A DNA stretch of 5,405 nt from Patescibacteria group bacterium (GTDB lineage Bacteria > Patescibacteriota > Patescibacteriia > Veblenbacterales > UBA10138). The stretch spans positions 3,558-8,962 of the forward strand of contig DOPF01000003.1 of assembly GCA_003512705.1 (NCBI GenBank), given 5' to 3'. The number at the start of each line of letters is the position of its first letter. The first letter of the stretch is position 1. Positions 1-5,195 of this stretch are shown one piece after another. The notes under the pieces were generated by a model. It saw only the letters and a list, made by a program, of their open reading frames with translations. It made no database searches and was not told where the DNA came from. A program made the position numbers and the translations under genes.

Positions 1-878
1 GCTAGTAAATGCTTTTGCTCTTTCAATTTACCAACTATCAGCACATTTTGTTTCCACTTACGGCCAATTACATACCAGGGGCCACTACCAAGCCCAAGAC
101 CATGACGCTGACCAATAGTATAAAAAGCCAAACCTATGTGTTGACCAAGAATATTGCCTTTCAAATCCACAATTACACCAGGCTTCTCCTTAATTCTGGT
201 TTTTAAAAAATCTTCTACTTTAACCTCACCAACAAAACAAATACCTTGGCTATCGGGTTTTTTTGCCACTGGCAACTTAATCTTCTCGGCAATTTTTCTA
301 ACCTCTTTTTTTGTCAACTCCCCCACTGGAAAAATCAAGTGCTTTAATTGCTGTTGGGTAAGAGTGTATAAAAAGTAGGATTGATCTTTTTCCCCATCAA
401 TGCCATTAAGTAATTCATAGCGCCACTGGTTCCTAGTTCCTAGTTCCTGTTTTTTGTCCGATTGGCGATTGGCGATTGGCGATTGGCGAATACGCGCATA
501 ATGTCCAGTCGCTATATAGTCCGCTCCCTCCTTCAGCGCTCGTTTTAAAAACATCGGAATTTTTACATATTGATTACACCTAACATCCGGGTTGGGCGTG
601 CGACCTTTTTTATATTCGTTAAAAAAATAATCAATAACCAGCTTTCTATACTCCCGTTCAAAATCCCAAACTGCAAAGGGAATTTTTAATTTTTTAGCCA
701 CCGCCGACGCGTCATCGCGCTCGTAAGTCCAATTACACTCTCCTGCCAAATTCAAATGCGTACCGGTCCAATTTTTCATATAAACCCCGTGTACGTCAAA
801 ACCTTGCCGCTTAAGCAAATAAGCCGACACGGCCGAATCAACTCCGCCGGATAACGCTATAAAGACTTTTTTACTCAT
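1..878 (-). CDS. mnmA: tRNA-specific 2-thiouridylase MnmA (3'-truncated by window edge)
   Basis: Starts at ATG 878 and stays open to base 1 (292 codons). The family is usually about 350-370 aa, so most of the C-terminal beta-barrel lies outside. MnmA makes 2-thiouridine at wobble U34 of tRNA(Lys/Glu/Gln): it adenylates the base, then transfers persulfide sulfur. Visible motifs are the N-type PP-loop SGGVDSA (residues 10-16), TPNPDVRCN (94-102) with the first catalytic cysteine C101, TGHYAR (124-129), DQSYFLYTL (165-173), and DSQGICFVGE (209-218) with the second catalytic cysteine C214. GQHIGLAFYTIGQRHGLG (245-262) is the tRNA-binding region. Both catalytic cysteines are present, so the enzyme should be active. 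Oddity: residues about 131-151 (RQSPIANRQS...ELGTRNQ) are a low-complexity insertion encoded by two heptanucleotide repeats, sited where homologues have a variable loop before YELL. The frame is intact across it. There is no clear Shine-Dalgarno; see the promoter at 890-898. Confidence 0.97.
   Translation of the reverse strand, partial: MSKKVFIALSGGVDSAVSAYLLKRQGFDVHGVYMKNWTGTHLNLAGECNWTYERDDASAVAKKLKIPFAVWDFEREYRKLVIDYFFNEYKKGRTPNPDVRCNQYVKIPMFLKRALKEGADYIATGHYARIRQSPIANRQSDKKQELGTRNQWRYELLNGIDGEKDQSYFLYTLTQQQLKHLIFPVGELTKKEVRKIAEKIKLPVAKKPDSQGICFVGEVKVEDFLKTRIKEKPGVIVDLKGNILGQHIGLAFYTIGQRHGLGLGSGPWYVIGRKWKQNVLIVGKLKEQKHLL
427..447. repeat. Second heptanucleotide tandem repeat, (TAGTTCC)x3, inside mnmA
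   Basis: Three copies of a different 7-bp unit lie 12 bp from the GATTGGC array. They are TGGTTCC (427-433, one mismatch) and two perfect TAGTTCC (434-440, 441-447). On the coding strand the unit is GGAACTA, and the block helps encode ELGTRNQ. Its 21 bp add exactly seven residues. Confidence 0.93.
460..487. repeat. Heptanucleotide tandem repeat, (GATTGGC)x4, inside mnmA
   Basis: Four perfect copies of GATTGGC stand head to tail (460-466, 467-473, 474-480, 481-487). A further GA follows at 488-489. Read on the coding strand the unit is GCCAATC. Because 7 is not a multiple of 3, successive copies are read in different frames, giving a 7-residue protein period: RQSPIAN then RQS. Such runs expand and contract easily, yet the gene remains in frame here. 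Confidence 0.97.
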
Positions 879-889
879 ATCTGCTTTTC

Positions 890-898
890 ATTATAACA
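890..898 (-). promoter_or_regulatory. Extended -10 promoter of mnmA, near-leaderless
   Basis: The minus strand reads TGTTATAAT, a perfect extended -10 (TGn-TATAAT). No good -35 lies 16-18 bp upstream, where the terminator stem sits; extended -10 promoters can dispense with one. TATAAT ends 11 bp before the mnmA ATG at 878. A start site about 7 nt downstream would leave a leader of only some 4-6 nt. The intervening GAAAAGCAGAT holds no Shine-Dalgarno, so translation from a leaderless or nearly leaderless mRNA is inferred. Confidence 0.7.
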
Positions 899-903
899 AG
901 TTT

Positions 904-938
904 AAAAAATGAGGCTGATCAATACGCTGACCAGCCTC
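904..938 (-). terminator. Intrinsic terminator of glutamine synthetase gene
   Basis: On the minus strand an 11-bp stem forms between 938-928 (GAGGCTGGTCA) and 921-911 (TGATCAGCCTC) around a 6-nt loop. ATTTTTT follows at once (910-904). The one imperfect position is a G-U wobble in minus-strand RNA but an A-C mismatch on the plus strand, so the element is oriented to end transcription from the gene whose stop codon lies 18 bp upstream. It also insulates mnmA, which begins with its own promoter. Confidence 0.93.
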
Positions 939-956
939 GGAAAGAATAACCCCATT

Positions 957-1994
957 TTAGGGCTTGAAGCCACTACCACATACTGTCTCAAGGAGAGCAG
1001 TGCAGACAAGATAGGGGTCGCAGTTGGCTGCTGGACGCCTGTCCTCCAGGTAGCCACGGCCCGCTTTGGCGGTTGACATGGGAATGCGAATTGACGCCCC
1101 CCGATCACTCACGCCATAGCGGAAAGTATTGATGTCACACGTCTCATACTTCCCCGTCAGCCTTTTCTCGTTGTCAGTGCCATAGACAACGATATGCTGA
1201 TTGTGAAACCGACCCAGTTTTTTACAGGCCCGGACGATTTCCGTGAGCCCGCCTTGGGCGCGCATCTGCCTGGTGGAAAAATTAACGTGACAACCCGCTC
1301 CATTCCAATCACCCTTCGCAATTGGCTTGGGGTCTAGGCGGGGTGAAATCCCCATCGGCTCACCCAACCGATACAGAAGCCAGCGGGCGAGCCACATTTG
1401 ATCAGCAACCCCTAACGGCCCCAAAGGCCCGATCTGAAATTCCCATTGGCTGGGCATAACTTCGGCGTTGGTACCGTAGATGCGAATGCCAGCGGTCATA
1501 CAGGCAATTGTATGCGCCACCACCAGAGGTCGACCGTTCACATCATTAGCGCCCTCGCCACAGTAATAGGGACCCTGCGGCCCAGGAAACCCTTCACCCG
1601 GCCAGCCATAAGGCCACTCTCCTGGTTTGTCATACATCGTATACTCCTGCTCAAAACCAAACAGTGGCTGTGCCGACTTATGTGCTTTGACCGCTTGCCG
1701 CAGTCGGACACGGGTGTTGGATTTGTGCGGACGCCCATCACTGTTAAGGACCTCACACATAACCATGATATTTTTACCCCCTAGAATTGGGTCGGGTAAA
1801 TAATATACTGGCCGCAAGGCGCAATCGCTTTTGCTGGTTGTTGCCTGCTCGGTGCTTGACCCATCAAAACCCCAGTTGGGAATGTCTTTGAGTCTGTGGA
1901 CGGCAGGGATAACCCGTACTTTAGACCGAAGCATAGCCGTAGGCATGCGTCCATCTATCCAAATGTACTGGGCCATGATTAATTGTTTTTTCAC
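957..1994 (-). CDS. glnII: Glutamine synthetase, type II (GSII, eukaryote-like)
   Basis: Complete 345-aa cytosolic enzyme making glutamine from glutamate, ammonia and ATP. Length and motifs are those of GSII (about 330-370 aa), not the 440-470-aa GSI. The N-terminal beta-grasp carries YIWIDG (10-15), LRSK (22-25) and NWGFDGSST (40-48). The catalytic barrel has FGFEQEY (112-118; metal ligands E115, E117), GFPGPQGPYYCG (135-146), NAEVMPSQWEFQIGP (176-190; E178, E185), NGAGCHVNFST (231-241; H236), LTGKYET (279-285), DRGASIRIP (297-305; R298) and GYLEDRRPAANCDPY (314-328; E317, R319). No active-site residue appears missing. GSII lacks the adenylylation site of GSI. The GTG start at 1994 is chosen because AAGGAG sits 6 nt upstream; the in-frame ATG at codon 7 has no such site. 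Hand-counted G+C is about 54%, well above the flanking genes. A terminator follows. It is monocistronic. Horizontal acquisition is inferred from composition and from the distinct ribosome binding site. Confidence 0.97.
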   Translation of the reverse strand: MKKQLIMAQYIWIDGRMPTAMLRSKVRVIPAVHRLKDIPNWGFDGSSTEQATTSKSDCALRPVYYLPDPILGGKNIMVMCEVLNSDGRPHKSNTRVRLRQAVKAHKSAQPLFGFEQEYTMYDKPGEWPYGWPGEGFPGPQGPYYCGEGANDVNGRPLVVAHTIACMTAGIRIYGTNAEVMPSQWEFQIGPLGPLGVADQMWLARWLLYRLGEPMGISPRLDPKPIAKGDWNGAGCHVNFSTRQMRAQGGLTEIVRACKKLGRFHNQHIVVYGTDNEKRLTGKYETCDINTFRYGVSDRGASIRIPMSTAKAGRGYLEDRRPAANCDPYLVCTALLETVCGSGFKP

Positions 1995-2000
1995 AGCAGA

Positions 2001-2006
2001 CTCCTT
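2001..2006 (-). promoter_or_regulatory. Shine-Dalgarno of glutamine synthetase; fixes the GTG start
   Basis: The minus strand reads AAGGAG, then a 6-nt spacer, then GTG at 1994. It is the only strong ribosome binding site in the window; the ATPase, LOG and mnmA starts are preceded by AT-rich sequence without one. Confidence 0.88.
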
Positions 2007-2053
2007 GAATTGTGGAAGAAAACGTTATTTATGTTATCTTTACATTTGCTAAT

Positions 2054-2081
2054 ATCTTACACGTTGCAGACGATAAGTCAA
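2054..2081 (-). promoter_or_regulatory. Possible sigma-70 promoter of glutamine synthetase
   Basis: The minus strand has TTGACT (2081-2076; 5 of 6 to TTGACA), a 16-bp spacer, then TAAGAT (2059-2054; 4 of 6 to TATAAT). Transcription would start near 2047 and give a leader of about 50 nt before the GTG. If this is the true promoter, the inverted repeats at 2100-2169 lie upstream of it, as DNA sites or as part of another transcript. The match is moderate, and alternatives in this AT-rich stretch cannot be excluded. Confidence 0.4.
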
Positions 2082-2099
2082 ATATAAAACAGGCCAAAT

Positions 2100-2169
2100 C
2101 TTCCCCCACCTATAGGCGGGTAGCTACTTCCTAATTTAGCTAAATGGCTAAATAACGCTTGGGGAAGTA
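2100..2169 (-). promoter_or_regulatory. Mutually exclusive stems upstream of glutamine synthetase (possible switch)
   Basis: On the minus strand the segment TACTTCCCC (2169-2161) can pair with GGAAGTA (2131-2125; 7 bp) or with GGGGAAG (2106-2100; 7 bp), but not both. Within the first loop lies a 12-bp perfect palindrome, ATTTAGCTAAAT (2134-2145). Between the two competing arms is a hairpin, CCCGCC-TATA-GGTGGG (2120-2105). It has one G-U pair on the minus strand, which would be an A-C mismatch on the plus strand. The arrangement resembles a regulatory leader, but no terminator U-run or sequestered ribosome site follows, so function is unproven. Confidence 0.35.
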
Positions 2170-2189
2170 TTGAAGGCCGGTGGGGTATT

Positions 2190-2361
2190 AAAAAAACCGT
2201 TGCCGACCTGCACCGCTCGGCTCACTCTATTCGCACATTCGTACGAATTAGACCGTGGCCGGGGGTTAATTATTTACTATGATTTTGCGATACTTTCCGC
2301 CCGGTGCTTGTTAACTCTGCAACTCCGCCACTACCACCCACCGCTTTAAGGCGGTGCCAAT
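2190..2361 (-). other. Unassigned structured non-coding region, candidate small RNA
   Basis: No credible reading frame is present. By hand count 2161-2340 is about 51% G+C, higher than the operon beside it. Minus-strand hairpins are CACCGC/GCGGTG (2356-2351 with 2344-2339); a bulged 8-bp stem, TCTAATTCG with CGAATAGA, enclosing the palindrome ATTCGTACGAAT; and GCCGA/TCGGC (2221-2217 with 2206-2202). The last is followed by AACGG and a run of seven T (2196-2190) that could end a transcript. I looked for tmRNA, RNase P RNA, SRP RNA, 5S rRNA and tRNA signatures and found none complete. It may be an unrecognised RNA, a riboregulator or degenerate DNA that came in with the neighbouring gene. Confidence 0.3.
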
Positions 2362-2412
2362 GGGCCAGAATGTTTTAAAGTTAATAGCTATTTTTCAAAA
2401 TTATTCTGACCC
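2362..2412 (-). other. Long imperfect hairpin after the ferredoxin gene
   Basis: On the minus strand GGGTCAGAAT (2412-2403) pairs with ATTCTGGCCC (2371-2362) through 10 bp, including one U-G wobble. After small bulges, TTTTGAA pairs with TTTAAAA for seven more. The wobble would be a C-A mismatch on the plus strand, so minus-strand RNA is favoured. It begins 27 bp past the operon's last stop codon. No T-run follows, so it is not a standard intrinsic terminator. It could protect the operon's 3' end or be the 5' domain of the structured region that follows. Confidence 0.5.
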
Positions 2413-2439
2413 AGATACTTATTATTGGTAGGGACTAAA

Positions 2440-2688
2440 CTACGGATAAATTTGCTTGCCGTCGTCGTCTTCAATAATAATAGCGTTTGTGGGGCAAGAA
2501 CGCGCCGCTTCCAAAATCAAGTTGGCGTCAATACCAATTTTAGAGTAATCGGTGTTGTCACTGGTTTTGTTGCCATCTTTATCAATAATAACCGCTTTGC
2601 CCTCTTCGTCTAATTCAAATACTTCTGGCAAAAGCGCCAGACATGACGCCGCACCGATGCACAATTCTCTGTCTACCCTAATCCGCAT
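2440..2688 (-). CDS. Small ferredoxin, three-cysteine [3Fe-4S] or [4Fe-4S] type
   Basis: Complete 82-aa acidic, cytosolic electron carrier. The cluster motif is C10-x2-A13-x2-C16 with C65-P66 near the end, so one canonical ligand of C-x2-C-x2-C...C-P is alanine. Known monocluster ferredoxins of this layout hold a [3Fe-4S] cluster, or a [4Fe-4S] with a non-Cys ligand; which applies here cannot be told. MRIRVDRELCIGAASC and the ending DDDGKQIYP resemble the small ferredoxins I associate with Patescibacteria. Residues 36-54, between PEVFELDEEGKAV and the helix before C65, form a polar insertion (NKTSDNTDYSK). The ATG lies 1 bp after the LOG stop codon (TAG-T-ATG), implying translational coupling; only a weak GGAAG precedes it. 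The redox partner is not identifiable from the neighbours. Confidence 0.9.
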   Translation of the reverse strand: MRIRVDRELCIGAASCLALLPEVFELDEEGKAVIIDKDGNKTSDNTDYSKIGIDANLILEAARSCPTNAIIIEDDDGKQIYP

Positions 2689-2689
2689 A

Positions 2690-3424
2690 CTACTTCCAGA
2701 AAGGAATTTTCTTTTGGGACATTAATTTCTTAATCAACTTTACGGCCTCCTCGGCACTATCAACCAGATAAAAATAATCGCGATAATTTTTTTCCACCGC
2801 TTTATTTTCTCCGTAAACAGTTTTATCAATCCAACTAATAAGCGGCTGCCAATAATGTTTGTCTATCAATATAATTGGCACCGGCGGGATTTTTTTAGTT
2901 TGTACTAAAGTTATCATTTCAAACAGTTCATCTAATGTGCCAAAACCGCCGGGGAAAAAAATGTAAAGCTGTGACGCAAATGACAACATCACCTTTCTGG
3001 TAAAAAAATACTGAAAACTTTCCCCTTCCTTCACATATTTATTTCGCCGCTCGTCGCCAAAAATTCCCTCAATGTTTATGCCCACCGATTGTCCACCATT
3101 GTTATAAGCCCCATGATTGGCCGCCTCCATTACCCCTGGGCCGCCACCGGTAATTATGGTAAAACCCATTTTAGACAAGGCTCGGGCTAACTGTTGCGCC
3201 TCGCGATAAACATGGTTTTTTAAATGCAGGCGTGACGAACCGTAAATACTGGCCGCTCGTTTGTATTTACGTAAAAATTCAAACCCCTTAACAAATTCGG
3301 AAATAATTTTAAAAATTCGCCAGGTGGTTTCCTCGTGCTCGTGCGCCGCTAATAACTGGTCAATTCTATCACTTCCCGGCAGTGGCGAAGCTTGTGGTTT
3401 GGGTGATTTGGCTTTTCTACGCAT
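2690..3424 (-). CDS. LOG-family (TIGR00730) nucleotide-monophosphate phosphoribohydrolase-like protein
   Basis: Complete 244-aa Rossmann-like protein. Diagnostic motifs are GGGPGVMEAANHGA (93-106), FTRKVML (141-147) and PGGFGTLDELFEM (158-170), which includes the PGGxGTxxE signature with E166. Characterised relatives cleave N-glycosidic bonds of nucleoside 5'-monophosphates, releasing base and ribose 5-phosphate. They include plant LOG cytokinin activators and bacterial PpnN-type nucleosidases. The old label 'lysine decarboxylase' is a misannotation. Substrate here cannot be predicted; nucleotide salvage or turnover is the cautious reading. Residues 1-20 are a basic, Pro-rich tail, and 21-55 form a helical N-terminal extension (HEHEETTWRIFKIISEFVKGFEFL). 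No signal peptide is seen. It begins 8 bp after the ATPase stop and runs to 1 bp before the ferredoxin, so it is co-transcribed with both. No Shine-Dalgarno is evident. Confidence 0.93.
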   Translation of the reverse strand: MRRKAKSPKPQASPLPGSDRIDQLLAAHEHEETTWRIFKIISEFVKGFEFLRKYKRAASIYGSSRLHLKNHVYREAQQLARALSKMGFTIITGGGPGVMEAANHGAYNNGGQSVGINIEGIFGDERRNKYVKEGESFQYFFTRKVMLSFASQLYIFFPGGFGTLDELFEMITLVQTKKIPPVPIILIDKHYWQPLISWIDKTVYGENKAVEKNYRDYFYLVDSAEEAVKLIKKLMSQKKIPFWK

Positions 3425-3432
3425 ATTTATAA

Positions 3433-5193
3433 TTAGCTAAATTGTACCAGTTGATTAGGTTTTATTGAAGTCTCGCCCGGCCGGGGCGGTTTAGCTGGCT
3501 CAGTGGCAGGGGTCGGGGCCAGCGGTTTTGCCGCACGAAGCGACTCTTTAAAAGCCACGGGCTTAGATTGCAGTAAACTATTTAAAGAAACTGCGGGCGC
3601 CTGACTGCTGGTAACTTGCGGCTCCACTTTGACCCGATCTTTATTATTATCAGCTGATACGACTAGACGCGGCTTGGGCTTGGGTATTAAACCAGCTCTG
3701 ACTTTTTTTATATCGTCCTTGCAATAGACTGGCCTAATGCCGTCCGGTTTAAATGTTAGCATAACTTTTTTTCCGCACACCCAACAAACGTCTTCAAACA
3801 TTGGTTCGGGCGTCTCCGTCTCTATATTTTTCTTTTTAACTGTTTTATAGATTTTATCTTCGGCGGCTAAACTTTTACTTTCCAGTGCCGCCGTATCTTT
3901 GAACATTTGCTCCACACCCGACCAGCGCAATATCCGCTGCTCGACTTTAGTGCGTGGCGTGCCATACCGTTCGCGTGATACTTTTACCACCCGTTCGCGG
4001 CTATTGGTTAACTGGGCAATTGGTGGCAGCGTACGGGCACTAAACGGGTCCGAAGTAATACCGTCTATCATCAACCGTAAATAAATATTATACTTAGGCA
4101 AATTAACTAAATCTGTTTGTTCAAACCGGGGCAGAAATTCTTTTTCTAAAAATTCCGCGTCCTCGGCCCCGACCCGGAAAATAATCAAAGTACCGACATT
4201 GCCAAATACCGCCGCCTTAACCACATCACCCAGCTGTTCAATATATTGGTGTGCCATAATTAAATTCAGACGGTACTTACGCGCTTCCGACAAAATATTA
4301 GCAAAGCTATCGGTAATAAAATTTTGAAACTCATCCACGTACAAAAAGAAGTCGGCCCGTTCGTTTTCCTCCATATCAATTCTACTCATGGCCGCCAATT
4401 GCAATTTAGTTATCATCATCGCCCCCAACAGCGCCGAATTATCTTCACCGATTCTCCCCTTGGCCAAATCCAGTAACAATATTTTGCGATTGTCCATAAT
4501 GTCTCTCATGTCAATGGTCGACTTGGGTTGGCCGACGATATTGCGAATAACCGACGACGACAAAAATTGCCCGATTTTGTTTTGAATTGGCGACACCGCC
4601 TCCACCCGAAATTTCTCATTATAATTATCATATTCATCCAGCCAGAACGAACGCACCACCGGGTCGGTGATATTTTCCAATACTTTGCGGCGGTATTTTT
4701 TATCCACCAGTATTCTGGTTATACCCAACAAGGTTGACCCCGGCGATTCTAAAAGTGACAAAATAGCATTACGTAAAATATACTCTAGCCGCGGCCCCCA
4801 CGAATCAGCCCAGATTTTTTTAAACACCCCGATCAAGCCCGAGGCCACTAAATGACGGTATCGCGGGTCAATTGATTCCAATACATTAAAAGCAATGGGA
4901 TAATCCAGATCAGCGGGATTAAAATATACAATATCGTTAATGCGCGATGACGGGATAAAATCAACAATTTTATGAACCAAGTCGCCGTGCGGATCTACTA
5001 CCGCCACACCGTGCCCGGCTTTAATATCAGAATTTATCATGTTTTCTAACATGACCGATTTCCCCATGCCGGTTTTTCCGACTACATACATATGCCGGCG
5101 ACGATCATCAACTTTAATGCCAAATTTTCGAAACTGATTTCGATAACTAGTTTCGGCAAACGGCGCAATGTCTGTTGGTATAATTTTTCCCAT
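3433..5193 (-). CDS. HerA/TrwB-like P-loop DNA-motor ATPase (type IV secretion DNA-binding-like)
   Basis: Complete 586-aa FtsK/HerA-superfamily ATPase. Walker A is GKTGMGKS (39-46) and VVDPHGD (65-71) follows. LLLDLAKGRIGEDN (239-252) is a conserved strand and turn. Walker B is FFLYVDEFQNF (282-292) with catalytic E288, and NLIMAHQYIEQL (310-321) carries the sensor Gln. Such proteins pump or couple DNA in conjugation-like systems as hexamers. No membrane helix is visible, whereas classical coupling proteins have an N-terminal anchor; the upstream gene may supply it (inference). After the motor, residues 470-494 make a Cys knuckle, CWVC...YCKDD (C470, C473, C491), whose expected fourth ligand is D494. 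A Pro/Lys-rich, probably disordered tail follows (503-577). The ATG lies 2 bp after the preceding stop, so the two are co-translated. Exact role unknown: DNA uptake, transfer or pilus-linked are all possible. Confidence 0.9.
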   Translation of the reverse strand: MGKIIPTDIAPFAETSYRNQFRKFGIKVDDRRRHMYVVGKTGMGKSVMLENMINSDIKAGHGVAVVDPHGDLVHKIVDFIPSSRINDIVYFNPADLDYPIAFNVLESIDPRYRHLVASGLIGVFKKIWADSWGPRLEYILRNAILSLLESPGSTLLGITRILVDKKYRRKVLENITDPVVRSFWLDEYDNYNEKFRVEAVSPIQNKIGQFLSSSVIRNIVGQPKSTIDMRDIMDNRKILLLDLAKGRIGEDNSALLGAMMITKLQLAAMSRIDMEENERADFFLYVDEFQNFITDSFANILSEARKYRLNLIMAHQYIEQLGDVVKAAVFGNVGTLIIFRVGAEDAEFLEKEFLPRFEQTDLVNLPKYNIYLRLMIDGITSDPFSARTLPPIAQLTNSRERVVKVSRERYGTPRTKVEQRILRWSGVEQMFKDTAALESKSLAAEDKIYKTVKKKNIETETPEPMFEDVCWVCGKKVMLTFKPDGIRPVYCKDDIKKVRAGLIPKPKPRLVVSADNNKDRVKVEPQVTSSQAPAVSLNSLLQSKPVAFKESLRAAKPLAPTPATEPAKPPRPGETSIKPNQLVQFS

Positions 5194-5195
5194 AT

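Noticed and set aside
9..378. Plus-strand open frames at 9-206 and 154-378
   Set aside because: They are antisense to the conserved C-terminal half of MnmA (DSQGICFVGE, FYTIGQRHG), which accounts for the sequence.
427..489. CRISPR-like or frameshifted mnmA
   Set aside because: The repeat units are 7 bp with no spacers, so it is not CRISPR. Translating every codon from 878 to 1 shows one continuous MnmA frame across both arrays.
1446..1784. Plus-strand 112-codon open frame opposite glutamine synthetase, and a minus-strand frame at 1538-1756
   Set aside because: Both overlap strongly conserved GSII coding sequence and have no recognisable domains. They are by-products of a GC-rich gene with few stop codons.
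957..1994. Insertion sequence or integrase remnants around the foreign-looking gene
   Set aside because: No transposase fragment, terminal inverted repeats paired across the gene, or target-site duplication could be found by eye.
2339..2360. T-box leader, because the minus strand contains TTGGCACCGCC followed by a GCGGTG complement
   Set aside because: Only part of the T-box consensus is present. There is no room for a specifier stem between it and the ferredoxin gene, no U-run follows the hairpin, and the nearest downstream gene is about 340 bp away.
2170..2412. tmRNA, RNase P RNA, SRP RNA, 5S rRNA or tRNA in the intergenic region
   Set aside because: The minus strand has GGCGGAAAGT, loosely like the RNase P GAGGAAAGTCC element, but no partner sequence. 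No tRNA-like T-arm (GTTCRA), no tag-peptide frame, no SRP GGTCAGG/GGAAG core and no cloverleaf was found on either strand.
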